From CAMBDS01 sp964355675 (lineage in GTDB: Bacteria; Electryoneota; AABM5-125-24; Hatepunaeales; Hatepunaeaceae), in assembly GCA_964355675.1 (NCBI GenBank), contig CAYHEC010000061.1:1-10036 (forward strand): a stretch of 10,036 nt of DNA. Direction: 5' to 3'. A model generated the notes under the pieces. The model was not told the origin of the DNA. It was given only the letters and a program-made list of their open reading frames with translations, and did no database searches. Position numbers and translations under genes: made by a program. Shown here piece by piece: positions 1-6,144 of the stretch. Positions within the stretch are counted from its first letter, which is position 1. Every line of letters starts with the position of its first letter.

Positions 1-1482
1 GAGGTTGAGGGTGTCGGGTGTGAAGGATTGGATGTAGAGGTCGGTGACGGTGACGTGCCAGGCAACTGAATCAGCATAAGAGCCATCGCTTACGACACAT
101 TTAATAAAGCGTTCTTCACGTTCTTCAAATTTTCTTCCGAATGTCGAGTCATTCTGGACGGTGAGGCTATCGTCGATCCACCAGTAATAGGAAAGAGAGT
201 CTCCTTGATCGTCCACCGCATGTACAATGAAATTAACGCTATCATTAAATAAAACAGAGAGATCGAGATTGTCTGGCTCATACGAGATAATTCTCGGTGC
301 AAACCGCTCAGGGGGAAGTTTCATCAGTAAGCCCTTACCGTAACGATCCAGACCAATTCGAATTCCGGAACCAATTATTAGTGCGCTCCCATCACGGTCG
401 GCAATAACGTTATAGAGCATTGCATCTACGCCAAAATTTTCGGCAAAGCTCTGCCATTGTACATTCCCCCCAGGGCCAGTGCGAATAACAAGTCCCGTAG
501 CTCCATTTTGATCATGGGTATCACCGACCAGACAGAAGCCACCATCGGGCATATACGCAATACCCCGACAGTTTTGCGATAAACCTGCGTTCACAAATCG
601 ATATCGTCTCGCCCAAAGTCTTCCTCCGTCTGAGCTAACTCTAATTAATTGGAAATCAGTTAAACTCTGGTTGTCTTCATCGATATATGAAATACTCCCG
701 CCCATCGCATAGCCATTACCGGTCGAGACGAGCGAAGTGCTACTTCCCGGATCATATGTATGTACCCACACAACATTTCCATTGCCATTGATCTTGACGA
801 GCGAACTGACACGTCCAAAGCGATCGCCATTTCCCCCGGTCGCATAACCTCCCAACAAGAAACCATCGTCCTGCCGTTCGCGAATACCAAAAATATATGA
901 AATTGTATCTGGCGCGAAACGCCGTTCCCAAATGACATCGCCATTATCCTCGGTCATTACTGCATATCCGCAGTAACTCCCCTCGAAGATCCTACCGGCA
1001 AAAAGATAATTTCCATTTTTGGTTTCTATAACGCTTTGACATACGCCAGATGCCTCTCCACCATAACGATTGTTCCACGTCAACTCGCCTCCGCTATTGG
1101 TTCGGAACCCCCTAAATTGGCCAGGGTCTCCCCCATTGTAAGAATAGCCGCCTAATACAAATCCACCATCATCCGTTTCGATGATCGAATGAGCAACGTC
1201 CATGTAGGAGGGGTTAATCAAATTATGGGCTTTTTGCCAACTAAGCTCGCCACCATCATTGACCCTTACCATCCAGACATCAATTCTTCGGTTACCTTCG
1301 GCTGAGTCTGCCCAAGCAGTTCCACAAAGAGCATAATCCCGGTCATCGGTTGCGTAAATGTCATGAAAAGTGTTGGAGCCGAGCAAGCCAAACGCACGGA
1401 TCCACTGGGGTCTTGGCTGGGATTGAACGGACGAGAAAATCAGAAGGCATAATATTGAGAGGGTATATTGAAGTTTTTTCAC
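1..1482 (-). CDS. Secreted seven-repeat beta-propeller protein with Ig/PKD-like domain, C-terminus missing (partial)
   Basis: An open frame of 494 codons runs from a GTG at 1482-1480 to the left edge without a stop, so the C-terminus is outside the window. GGAG lies 5 nt before the GTG. Residues 1-20 look like a signal peptide (KK, then a hydrophobic stretch ending near SVQS), so export is likely. Seven motifs of the DGGFxLGGY type start near residues 46, 105, 155, 205, 255, 313 and 363, spaced 50-59 residues, each paired with a 'G..xW' strand (e.g. GGELSWQK, NGDVIWER, GGRLWARR). This is the spacing of a seven-bladed beta-propeller. Residues 395-494 (F.V.AVDDQGDSLSYYW, then VSDGSYADSVAWHV) read as an Ig/PKD-like beta-sandwich, with the next domain just starting. 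In FCB bacteria such proteins usually end in a T9SS tail, but that part is not visible. The ligand is unknown. The frame and architecture are secure; the function is not. Confidence 0.85.
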   Translation of the reverse strand, partial: MKKLQYTLSILCLLIFSSVQSQPRPQWIRAFGLLGSNTFHDIYATDDRDYALCGTAWADSAEGNRRIDVWMVRVNDGGELSWQKAHNLINPSYMDVAHSIIETDDGGFVLGGYSYNGGDPGQFRGFRTNSGGELTWNNRYGGEASGVCQSVIETKNGNYLFAGRIFEGSYCGYAVMTEDNGDVIWERRFAPDTISYIFGIRERQDDGFLLGGYATGGNGDRFGRVSSLVKINGNGNVVWVHTYDPGSSTSLVSTGNGYAMGGSISYIDEDNQSLTDFQLIRVSSDGGRLWARRYRFVNAGLSQNCRGIAYMPDGGFCLVGDTHDQNGATGLVIRTGPGGNVQWQSFAENFGVDAMLYNVIADRDGSALIIGSGIRIGLDRYGKGLLMKLPPERFAPRIISYEPDNLDLSVLFNDSVNFIVHAVDDQGDSLSYYWWIDDSLTVQNDSTFGRKFEEREERFIKCVVSDGSYADSVAWHVTVTDLYIQSFTPDTLNL

Positions 1483-1512
1483 GTTATCTCCAGACTATTT
1501 GATAGTAACCTC

Positions 1513-1540
1513 CCGTCAGGCGGCACGCACCGCCTGACGG
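1513..1540. repeat. Perfect hairpin (11-bp stem) between two minus-strand genes
   Basis: Arms CCGTCAGGCGG and CCGCCTGACGG enclose the 6-nt loop CACGCA. It lies in the 103-bp spacer between the 129-residue gene and the propeller gene, both on the minus strand. No T-run follows on either strand, so it is not a classical intrinsic terminator. The arm word GTCAGGC recurs in the hairpin at 2054-2097, so it more likely belongs to the palindrome population of this region; it could still act as an mRNA-processing or attenuation stem. Confidence 0.8.
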
Positions 1541-1585
1541 AACATTAATGTTAATGATTCACTTCGAGGTAATTCGTAGTGTATT

Positions 1586-1975
1586 TTATCGACCCGGCTC
1601 GACTTCCCACACTTGACTTGGATCGTTTCCCCAAAGCACATCCGAATAAAATCCCCACCAGGGTTCGAGTCCGATATAATCTGGATTCGCCCACACATCT
1701 AAGTAGATTTGCCACTCTAACTCTGCATTATCCCGCACCACCGTATAAAATCCGCCTCCTGTATGGTCGGCCTGAATCCAGTTATCACCTCCATCGAACG
1801 TAAACCAGACTGTTGCATCAGTCACATTTCCTTGCCCAGCTCTCCAGAGATAGACAGAATAATCCTGTTGAGCAAAGGCATCTCTGTGAAGTAAATGAAC
1901 TCCGGTCGCGATTAGCACTGCGACAAGCACGATCGCACCGATGGTTTGAATTGACTTCCAGTTCCTGATCTTCAT
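1586..1975 (-). CDS. Small Trp-rich secreted protein, function unknown
   Basis: A 129-residue protein with an ideal Shine-Dalgarno (AGGAGG at 1986-1981, 5 nt before the ATG), so the start is secure. Residues 1-35 form a signal peptide: KIRNWK, a hydrophobic core TIGAIVLVAVLIATGV, and a signal peptidase I site after AFA. The mature chain of about 94 residues has nine tryptophans (W44, 57, 66, 88, 95, 106, 107, 115, 123), many Gly/Asp and no cysteine. The strand pattern VWFTFDGGDNW ... GGGFYTVV ... LEWQIYLDVW is loosely like an early-set beta-sandwich or carbohydrate-binding module, but I do not recognise a family. There is no T9SS tail, so it would be periplasmic or released by another route. 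It precedes the propeller gene on the same strand by 103 bp and may be co-transcribed with it. It has a long hairpin-rich region upstream. Confidence 0.8.
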   Translation of the reverse strand: MKIRNWKSIQTIGAIVLVAVLIATGVHLLHRDAFAQQDYSVYLWRAGQGNVTDATVWFTFDGGDNWIQADHTGGGFYTVVRDNAELEWQIYLDVWANPDYIGLEPWWGFYSDVLWGNDPSQVWEVEPGR

Positions 1976-1980
1976 TGTTT

Positions 1981-1986
1981 CCTCCT
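1981..1986 (-). promoter_or_regulatory. Strong Shine-Dalgarno of the 129-residue gene
   Basis: CCTCCT on the plus strand reads AGGAGG on the minus strand, 5 nt (AAACA) before the ATG at 1975-1973. It fixes the start of the small secreted protein and is the strongest ribosome-binding site in the window. Confidence 0.85.
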
Positions 1987-2020
1987 GGAATTTGCGTCTG
2001 AAACGCAGTTATTGTATATT

Positions 2021-2051
2021 GGAGGTGCAGGGGACATTCCCCCGCACCTCC
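2021..2051. repeat. GC-rich hairpin upstream of the 129-residue gene
   Basis: Arms at 2021-2033 (GGAGGTGCAGGGG) and 2039-2051 (CCCCCGCACCTCC) enclose a 5-nt loop. The one non-Watson-Crick position (2029/2043) is A.C on the plus strand but becomes a U.G wobble in a minus-strand transcript, the strand on which the downstream gene is read. It ends about 45 nt before the start codon of that gene. Confidence 0.75.
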
Positions 2052-2053
2052 GT

Positions 2054-2097
2054 GTCAGGCGCGCTTTTAATCTCTTGCTGGGATCGGCGTGCCTGAC
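2054..2097. repeat. Imperfect inverted repeat, 11-bp arms
   Basis: GTCAGGCGCGC (2054-2064) and GCGTGCCTGAC (2087-2097) pair with one G.T wobble around a 22-nt loop. GCTTTTTT follows on the plus strand at 2098-2105, so a plus-strand terminator is conceivable, but no plus-strand gene lies upstream. The arm shares GTCAGGC with the hairpin at 1513-1540. Confidence 0.6.
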
Positions 2098-2104
2098 GCT
2101 TTTT

Positions 2105-2124
2105 TGTGACTCAAATGAGTCACA
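2105..2124. repeat. Short perfect hairpin, 8-bp stem
   Basis: TGTGACTC and GAGTCACA enclose the loop AAAT. It is one of several consecutive hairpins in the gene-free region upstream of the 129-residue gene. With its short spacer it could also be read as an operator-like dyad, but nothing in the sequence decides this. Confidence 0.65.
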
Positions 2125-2135
2125 GTCTATATCAA

Positions 2136-2161
2136 GCTGTCAGCCGCGGCGGGCTGACAGC
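2136..2161. repeat. Palindrome family 1, copy A
   Basis: Arms GCTGTCAGCC (2136-2145) and GGCTGACAGC (2152-2161) form a perfect 10-bp stem around loop GCGGCG. It is one of five elements between 2136 and 2890 that share a 6-nt loop of the GCRGNG kind closed by CC/GG, but have different, internally compensated stems. Confidence 0.8.
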
Positions 2162-2181
2162 GGTTTATCAAAAAAACAGAG

Positions 2182-2220
2182 AACCCTCGTCCGGGTGGCT
2201 TTCAAGCTCCGGCGAGGGTT
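2182..2220. repeat. Long hairpin with one bulge
   Basis: AACCCTCG (2182-2189) and CCGG (2191-2194) pair with CCGG (2209-2212) and CGAGGGTT (2213-2220), leaving T2190 bulged and a 14-nt loop: 12 bp in all. It belongs to the run of hairpins between the minus-strand promoter-like sequence and the 129-residue gene, so it would lie in that gene's leader if the promoter is used. Confidence 0.7.
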
Positions 2221-2360
2221 TAGTAGTCTCTAAGCTCCTGAGATACTGGAGAGAGTTCCACTCGTTGTATTTAAGATTCAGCATAATCAATAAGAAAAAG
2301 TTGACACAATCGAAACAGACAATTCTCTTCCGTACCGGTCATCGTCGGACGACCAACTCT

Positions 2361-2389
2361 AATATAGGCTTCGGTTAGCAGGTTGTCAA
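2361..2389 (-). promoter_or_regulatory. Sigma-70-like promoter, minus strand (putative)
   Basis: On the minus strand TTGACA (2389-2384) is followed after exactly 17 nt by TATATT (2366-2361), a near-consensus sigma-70 pair. Transcription from it would give the 129-residue gene a leader of roughly 375 nt containing five hairpins. Many FCB-group bacteria use a different promoter consensus, so this may be chance. The rest of 2225-2479 is AT-rich with no credible gene. Confidence 0.35.
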
Positions 2390-2479
2390 GAGATTCCTAA
2401 CTTTTCAAAATAAATAAATGGCTGATATTTCCGTTAGTCTGCTGTCAACTCCTCGGATCGGCTGTGGAATACAAACGAA

Positions 2480-2509
2480 AAGCTGTCAACCCCAGAGGGT
2501 TGACAGCTT
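2480..2509 (-). terminator. Palindrome family 1, copy B; possible terminator of the 724-residue gene
   Basis: Twelve-base arms (2480-2491 and 2498-2509) pair perfectly, and an additional C-G pair inside gives a 13-bp stem with a 4-nt loop. On the minus strand the stem ends in AGCTT and is followed by TTCG TTTG, a modest T-rich tail, 47 nt past the stop of the 724-residue gene. It may therefore terminate that transcript. By sequence it also belongs to the five-copy palindrome family (arm core GTCAACC, outer loop CCAGAG), so a terminator role could be secondary. Confidence 0.55.
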
Positions 2510-2556
2510 GCTAAGAATAAATGCACCAGAATGTTACCTTTCCCATCCTTGTGCCT

Positions 2557-4731
2557 CTACCGAATTAAGACAACCTTCTTGGTCGAAACCTCCTGCCCGG
2601 TCTGGAGGCGAACGAGATAGACTCCAGCGGGGACTGAGGAGGCGTTCCAGGTGGCGCTACTCGTTTCTTCTGCCGACCCCCTGCGGTCGGCAGAGTTCCT
2701 TCCCGTCAACCGCAGAGGGTTGACGGAAGAACCACCATCCACCTGCCTTACCACCTCCCGTCCGGAGAGATCGTAGATTGCCAACTGTAGGGGCGCAAGG
2801 CCTTGCGCCCCTACGTCGTACCTTATCAAAAGCGTCGAATTGAACGGATTTGGCGAAACATCAAGTCCTGCCGACCGCGGCGGGTCGGCAACGGAATCGT
2901 CGCTTCTGATCCCAACCCCCCGATCAAGCCAGAACGCTCCCAGATCGCCTCTTGTCCCGTCTGGATCTCGCGGTGTTGACGGGTCCCCGGCGTCGATGCA
3001 GGGTGAGTCGTCCCGCAGGCTGTAATTGCTCGTATCTGCTCCAGCAAACAGTGGATCACTGGAAAAAGTCCCCTCTCCAGCCTCGCAACCGTCGAAGCTT
3101 GGCATCGGATAGCTGAACACGTCGCAGTACCGGATTTCGATTCCATCCCGCTGTGTCGAAGCCACCCCAACCGATCCCCCGACTATAATACTGTTTGATA
3201 AGACCGGCGTGACTCGCCCCCGGTGCGAAACCGCTGGGCCTCTATCGCCGATGACGGTGCAGTGGTCGACAAGACACTCCCGCGCGTTTCCTTCCAGCTC
3301 CAGCCCTTTCGTCAGGAGAGATCGGGTGAGACTCAGCGAGCCGACCGGCGTCATCCGGACTTCGTCCCGAAATTCACAGCTATCGAAAACTGCCCGACCG
3401 CGATGGGTGACTTCATCGGAAAATTGAACATTCGAGGCGGTAATCGATTCGGCGTCAGTGACAAACTCAACACCGTTGCTAAACCTGAGATGACGCAGTG
3501 ATAACGCCCTTGCCCCTCCACGCACCTCAACCACCGACCACCCTGCATCGGCGATGATCCTGACTGGAGCGTCGCTCGTTCCTTCGACCAGCAAGGTATC
3601 CGAAACCGTCAGGGCATTTCCAATCCCAAGCCTCAGAGTAGTTCCGGGACGAATAATCATCGTCGCGACGGTGACGTCGCTGAGCGTGTATTCCCCCGCT
3701 GACAGATCGATTCTAAGATGGTCGCCGGAAATGTTGGGATTATCCTCTACTGCCAACCCCGGCGGAGCCATTGTTCTCAGTCTTGAATCGTAACGGTAGC
3801 TTTTATCATAGCCGGTGTCGCCGTGATTACTGCGATGGATGAACCCACGTCGCTTCTGAGCTATCCCGCCCTTCAGGTAGATTCTCCCGCGAAAATCCGG
3901 CGTCGGTCCTTGATACGGATCCCAGTCTTCGTTCTGGTCGTCGAAAGTGAACGACCCATTGAGCGCAATCAACGACCCATTAATCGCAATCGAATGACGG
4001 TTTAGATCATCTCTCGCAACGCCATGGCCATTACCCCGCCCGTTTGCCGTCGTATTTCGTATAATCATGTTCTTCTGAGAAACGAGTCCTAATATCGCCG
4101 TAACACTGTCAGAATTAAAGCTTCCCATGGAATCAGATCCCAGATACCGTACATCATCGCGCAGTCCGATGTCTTCGGAGGCGTAGATTGTCACTTGCCC
4201 CGCGACAATGCCTTCGACGTCAACCGCTCCATCGACGTAGATAATATGCCGTTCTTCAGCCTCGATGAATTGCACCACCTCTTCGTTGCCAACGTGATTT
4301 AAAGGTATTTGAGAAACGATTGTCTCGTCGAGGCTTCGGAACCTGATGATCGTCAAATATCTGCCGGAATCGGAGTCGATTGTGATATCTGCCTGATCGA
4401 TGAGGTGAGGGTAACTGTCAACGAAACGGAAAGGTCCTCCGCCGAGCACCGGCGGGACTTCGAAGTGGATATTTTGCGGTTGGTAATACCGAAAGCCGCG
4501 ACAGATGACGCGGTCGTAAAAAGTTGGTGAATACTTCAGCCCGATATAGTCATTCGAGCGGAGCGGTCCGAAGAGTGTGTCGGCAGTCCAGAAGAAGATG
4601 ACCTCACCGTTTATGGTAGTTTCGATATCGCTGAAGTAGCCGTAGTAGGTTACCGGTTCAGCGGTGAGGTTTGCCGTGAGTCCGATTGCCGCGACAAGCG
4701 CGACCCAGAGTCCTGTATTGGCGAGTTTCAT
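2557..4731 (-). CDS. Secreted DUF4900-like / beta-helix protein with T9SS C-terminal sorting tail
   Basis: A 724-residue exported protein. Residues 1-24 are a signal peptide (hydrophobic LWVALVAAIGLTA, cleavage near LTA). Residues about 28-325 resemble the DUF4900 region known from FCB bacteria: ADTLFGPLRSNDYIGL, FYDRV, an 'IIYVDGAVDVEGIVAGQVTI' type strand set, then NMIIRNTTANGRGNG and FDDQNEDW. Residues about 335-570 show short repeated strands typical of a right-handed parallel beta-helix, ending in SPCIDAGDPSTPRDPDG. Residues 624-724 are a T9SS type sorting tail (DVSPNPFNST, IYDLSGREVV, VPAGVYLVRLQTG, final KKVVLIR), so the protein should cross the outer membrane by T9SS and be released or surface-anchored. 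TTGGAAAAG precedes the ATG. Four palindromes are read in frame at residues about 614-621, 640-649, 669-678 and 680-688, lengthening or replacing normal tail sequence. The ligand or substrate is unknown. Confidence 0.85.
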   Translation of the reverse strand: MKLANTGLWVALVAAIGLTANLTAEPVTYYGYFSDIETTINGEVIFFWTADTLFGPLRSNDYIGLKYSPTFYDRVICRGFRYYQPQNIHFEVPPVLGGGPFRFVDSYPHLIDQADITIDSDSGRYLTIIRFRSLDETIVSQIPLNHVGNEEVVQFIEAEERHIIYVDGAVDVEGIVAGQVTIYASEDIGLRDDVRYLGSDSMGSFNSDSVTAILGLVSQKNMIIRNTTANGRGNGHGVARDDLNRHSIAINGSLIALNGSFTFDDQNEDWDPYQGPTPDFRGRIYLKGGIAQKRRGFIHRSNHGDTGYDKSYRYDSRLRTMAPPGLAVEDNPNISGDHLRIDLSAGEYTLSDVTVATMIIRPGTTLRLGIGNALTVSDTLLVEGTSDAPVRIIADAGWSVVEVRGGARALSLRHLRFSNGVEFVTDAESITASNVQFSDEVTHRGRAVFDSCEFRDEVRMTPVGSLSLTRSLLTKGLELEGNARECLVDHCTVIGDRGPAVSHRGRVTPVLSNSIIVGGSVGVASTQRDGIEIRYCDVFSYPMPSFDGCEAGEGTFSSDPLFAGADTSNYSLRDDSPCIDAGDPSTPRDPDGTRGDLGAFWLDRGVGIRSDDSVADPPRSAGLDVSPNPFNSTLLIRYDVGAQGLAPLQLAIYDLSGREVVRQVDGGSSVNPLRLTGRNSADRRGSAEETSSATWNASSVPAGVYLVRLQTGQEVSTKKVVLIR
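2669..2694. repeat. Palindrome family 1, copy C, inside the coding sequence
   Basis: A 10-bp perfect stem (arms 2669-2678 and 2685-2694, core GCCGACC/GGTCGGC) with loop CCCTGC, i.e. GCAGGG on the minus strand. It is translated in frame as about residues 680-688 (SADRRGSAE) of the 724-residue protein, between the two conserved halves of the T9SS tail. Confidence 0.8.
2699..2729. repeat. Palindrome family 1, copy D, inside the coding sequence
   Basis: CCGTCAACC (2703-2711) pairs with GGTTGACGG (2718-2726) around loop GCAGAG; three more pairs form beyond a one-base bulge (2699-2701 with 2727-2729). It lies 4 bp from copy C and is read in frame as about residues 669-678 of the 724-residue protein. 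Confidence 0.8.
2787..2814. repeat. Perfect 28-bp palindrome inside the coding sequence
   Basis: Two 14-base arms (GTAGGGGCGCAAGG and its exact complement) abut with no loop. It is read in frame as residues about 640-649 (VGAQGLAPLQ) of the T9SS tail, between the PNPFN strand and IYDLSGREV. Its sequence is unrelated to family 1, so it is a second element type in the same gene. With no spacer it would extrude as a cruciform or fold with a few central bases unpaired. Confidence 0.85.
2869..2890. repeat. Palindrome family 1, copy E, inside the coding sequence
   Basis: TGCCGACC (2869-2876) and GGTCGGCA (2883-2890) form an 8-bp stem around loop GCGGCG. It is read in frame as about residues 614-621 (VADPPRSA), in the linker just before the PNPFN motif of the T9SS tail. 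The arm core matches copy C and the loop matches copy A. Confidence 0.8.
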
Positions 4732-4806
4732 TGTTCTTTTCCAAGTTCAATTTAGACGTTACATACTTAAATATAACGAAAAATAATCAAATTCCAAATG
4801 CTGTCG

Positions 4807-4835
4807 CGCGTCGCACGAGACATGCGACGCCACGA
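4807..4835 (-). repeat. Dispersed 29-bp hairpin element (family 3), inverted copy
   Basis: The reverse complement of this segment is identical over 29 bp to 6047-6075 and 6168-6196. It contains GCGTCGCA and TGCGACGC pairing around a 7-nt loop. It lies in the divergent intergenic region between the T9SS-protein gene and menA, in the opposite orientation to the copies downstream of menA, so the menA gene is bracketed by inverted copies. Confidence 0.85.
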
Positions 4836-4887
4836 GGAATATTATGGCGTGATTACCACGTCCAATCATCCAAATCCATAATCCGCG

Positions 4888-4916
4888 TTGACTTTTAATT
4901 CAGGGTGATCTATCTT
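4888..4916 (+). promoter_or_regulatory. Putative promoter of the menA-like gene
   Basis: TTGACT (4888-4893) is followed after 17 nt by TATCTT (4911-4916), a reasonable sigma-70-like pair about 160 nt upstream of the menA-like start and between two palindromic repeats. There is no independent support; the match may be chance. Confidence 0.3.
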
Positions 4917-4936
4917 TAAGACGACTTTAATTTGCC

Positions 4937-4975
4937 CTGTCGTCACACACAATCGTATGACAGCATACTAATTCA
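4937..4975. repeat. Decayed copy of the CTGTCACAC/GTGTGACAG hairpin
   Basis: The segment starts CTGTC, ends GACAGC and continues ATACTAATTCAT, close to the GACAGCACACTAATCCAT that follows the intact hairpins at 6089-6125 and 6210-6246. The interior of the stem is degraded. It suggests that both hairpins of the 121-bp unit, not just the 29-bp one, are also present upstream of menA. Confidence 0.45.
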
Positions 4976-4999
4976 TATATTTCGTGCTTACCAAATGCA

Positions 5000-5017
5000 C
5001 GGCGAATGAATTCGCCG
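5000..5017. repeat. Short hairpin upstream of menA
   Basis: CGGCGAA and TTCGCCG form a perfect 7-bp stem around TGAA, about 60 nt before the menA-like start codon. It would lie in the leader if the upstream promoter is used. No T-run follows. Confidence 0.55.
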
Positions 5018-5078
5018 CTACCTGTGTGACTTTTTCAGCAGACCCTACTTAATTCCATCTTTCAATCAAGGTAATCTT

Positions 5079-6020
5079 ATGACTTCCAATACAGCCGTTC
5101 AACCCCGAAGCAGTTTCAGCATCTGGCTTCAAGCTATCCGCGCTTTCGCCTTTCCTGCATCGGTGGTGCCGATACTCGTCGGCGCGATGCTCGCTCTGAA
5201 CTTTCGCGGCGATGTGATGTGGGAACTTTTCCCCATCGTATTCATCTGCTCGATCCTCTATCACGGCGGGACGAATCTCGTCAGCGACTACTACGACTAC
5301 ATAAAAGGCGTCGATAAAAACTACACTTTCGGGTCCAGTCGGGTCGTTGTCGAAGGTCTGCTTACTGCCAAACAGATCCTTAACGGCGGTTTGCTGTTGT
5401 TTGGTCTGGGTGTCCTGTTTGGGCTGGTGTTGCTCTATTTCCGCGGTCTGCCGATGTTCATACTCGGAGCGGTCGGACTGATTGGTGGCTACCTCTATTG
5501 CGGCAAGCCTATCGGTTTCAAGTACATCGCTCTCGGAGACATCGGTGTTTTTACACTGATGGGACCGTTGATGACCATCGGTTCGTACTACGCCCTGACC
5601 GGCGACTTCACCATGAACGGCTTAAAAGTCCCGTTATTAGTCTCGATCCCTATCGGGATGCTGACCGCGGCGATTCTTCACGCTAACAACACACGCGACA
5701 TCACTCACGACACTGAAGCCCGCGTCAAGACTTTTGCCGGATTGATCGGCCACAAAGCCGCCAAAGTTGAGTACATCTTTCTCGTACTGGGAGCTTTCGC
5801 GGCGATTGGTTTGATGGTGTTTTACAAAATTCTGCCGATCTATTCGCTTATTGTTTTTATCAGCATCGTCCCCGCGCTGAAGAATGTCCGGCAGATGATT
5901 GCCAGCAAGTCTGGCAACGTCGAAGACATTGCCACACTTGACGTGCAGACGGCTCAGCATCAGTTGATGTTTGGTGTTTTGCTGGCGATCTCGATTGTCG
6001 TTGGCGTGTTGATAAAGTAA
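5079..6020 (+). CDS. menA: UbiA-family prenyltransferase, probably 1,4-dihydroxy-2-naphthoate polyprenyltransferase
   Basis: A 313-residue integral membrane protein, the usual MenA length. It should transfer a polyprenyl chain from polyprenyl diphosphate to 1,4-dihydroxy-2-naphthoate, giving demethylmenaquinone in the inner membrane. The first Asp-rich motif is N66-L-V-S-D70-Y-Y-D73 followed by YIKGVD, the second is N204-T-R-D207-I-T-H-D211; both coordinate Mg-diphosphate in the UbiA superfamily. SDYYDY..G.D and NNTRDI..D are MenA-like. About eight or nine hydrophobic segments span residues 20-42, 50-66, 102-121, 126-141, 154-172, 184-202, 231-248, 252-268 and 295-312. AAGG 7 nt before the ATG supports the start. 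Other men genes are not nearby, so the substrate is inferred from motifs; another UbiA member cannot be excluded. The gene is bracketed by inverted copies of the 29-bp hairpin element. Confidence 0.75.
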   Translation: MTSNTAVQPRSSFSIWLQAIRAFAFPASVVPILVGAMLALNFRGDVMWELFPIVFICSILYHGGTNLVSDYYDYIKGVDKNYTFGSSRVVVEGLLTAKQILNGGLLLFGLGVLFGLVLLYFRGLPMFILGAVGLIGGYLYCGKPIGFKYIALGDIGVFTLMGPLMTIGSYYALTGDFTMNGLKVPLLVSIPIGMLTAAILHANNTRDITHDTEARVKTFAGLIGHKAAKVEYIFLVLGAFAAIGLMVFYKILPIYSLIVFISIVPALKNVRQMIASKSGNVEDIATLDVQTAQHQLMFGVLLAISIVVGVLIK

Positions 6021-6037
6021 ATCCATGCACAAGTCCA

Positions 6038-6144
6038 ACAGCGTCTTCGTGGCGTCGCATGTCTCGTGCGACGCGTTACAAGGCACACAGCTGTCACACG
6101 GGACGTGTGACAGCACACTAATCCATCACCTGTCACTTGAGCAC
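6038..6144 (+). repeat. 121-bp tandem repeat unit, copy 1 (107 bp compared)
   Basis: This segment recurs 121 bp downstream (6159-6265) with a single difference (A6089 versus G6210). Each unit carries two hairpins: GCGTCGCA/TGCGACGC with a 7-nt loop, and CTGTCACACG/CGTGTGACAG with loop GGA, followed by an 8-bp CACTTGAG run. It begins 17 nt after the menA-like stop. On the plus strand no T-run follows the stems, so terminator function is uncertain. Confidence 0.9.

Noticed and set aside
1579..1803. Plus-strand frame antisense to the small secreted protein
   Set aside because: The minus-strand gene has a signal peptide and a perfect Shine-Dalgarno; this is its shadow.
2287..2330. Plus-strand TTGACA near 2300 as a promoter
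   Set aside because: No adequate -10 at the right distance and no plus-strand gene downstream.
2012..2378. Two plus-strand open frames of 73 and 90 codons in the gene-free region
   Set aside because: They are made largely of hairpin sequence, have no Shine-Dalgarno and no protein-like composition.
2418..2723. Plus-strand frame of 101 codons
   Set aside because: It is antisense to the T9SS tail and crosses three palindromes; the minus-strand gene explains the region.
4732..5078. tRNA, riboswitch or other structured RNA in the divergent intergenic region
   Set aside because: No cloverleaf, no T-loop consensus and no known riboswitch core; the only structure is short dispersed hairpins.
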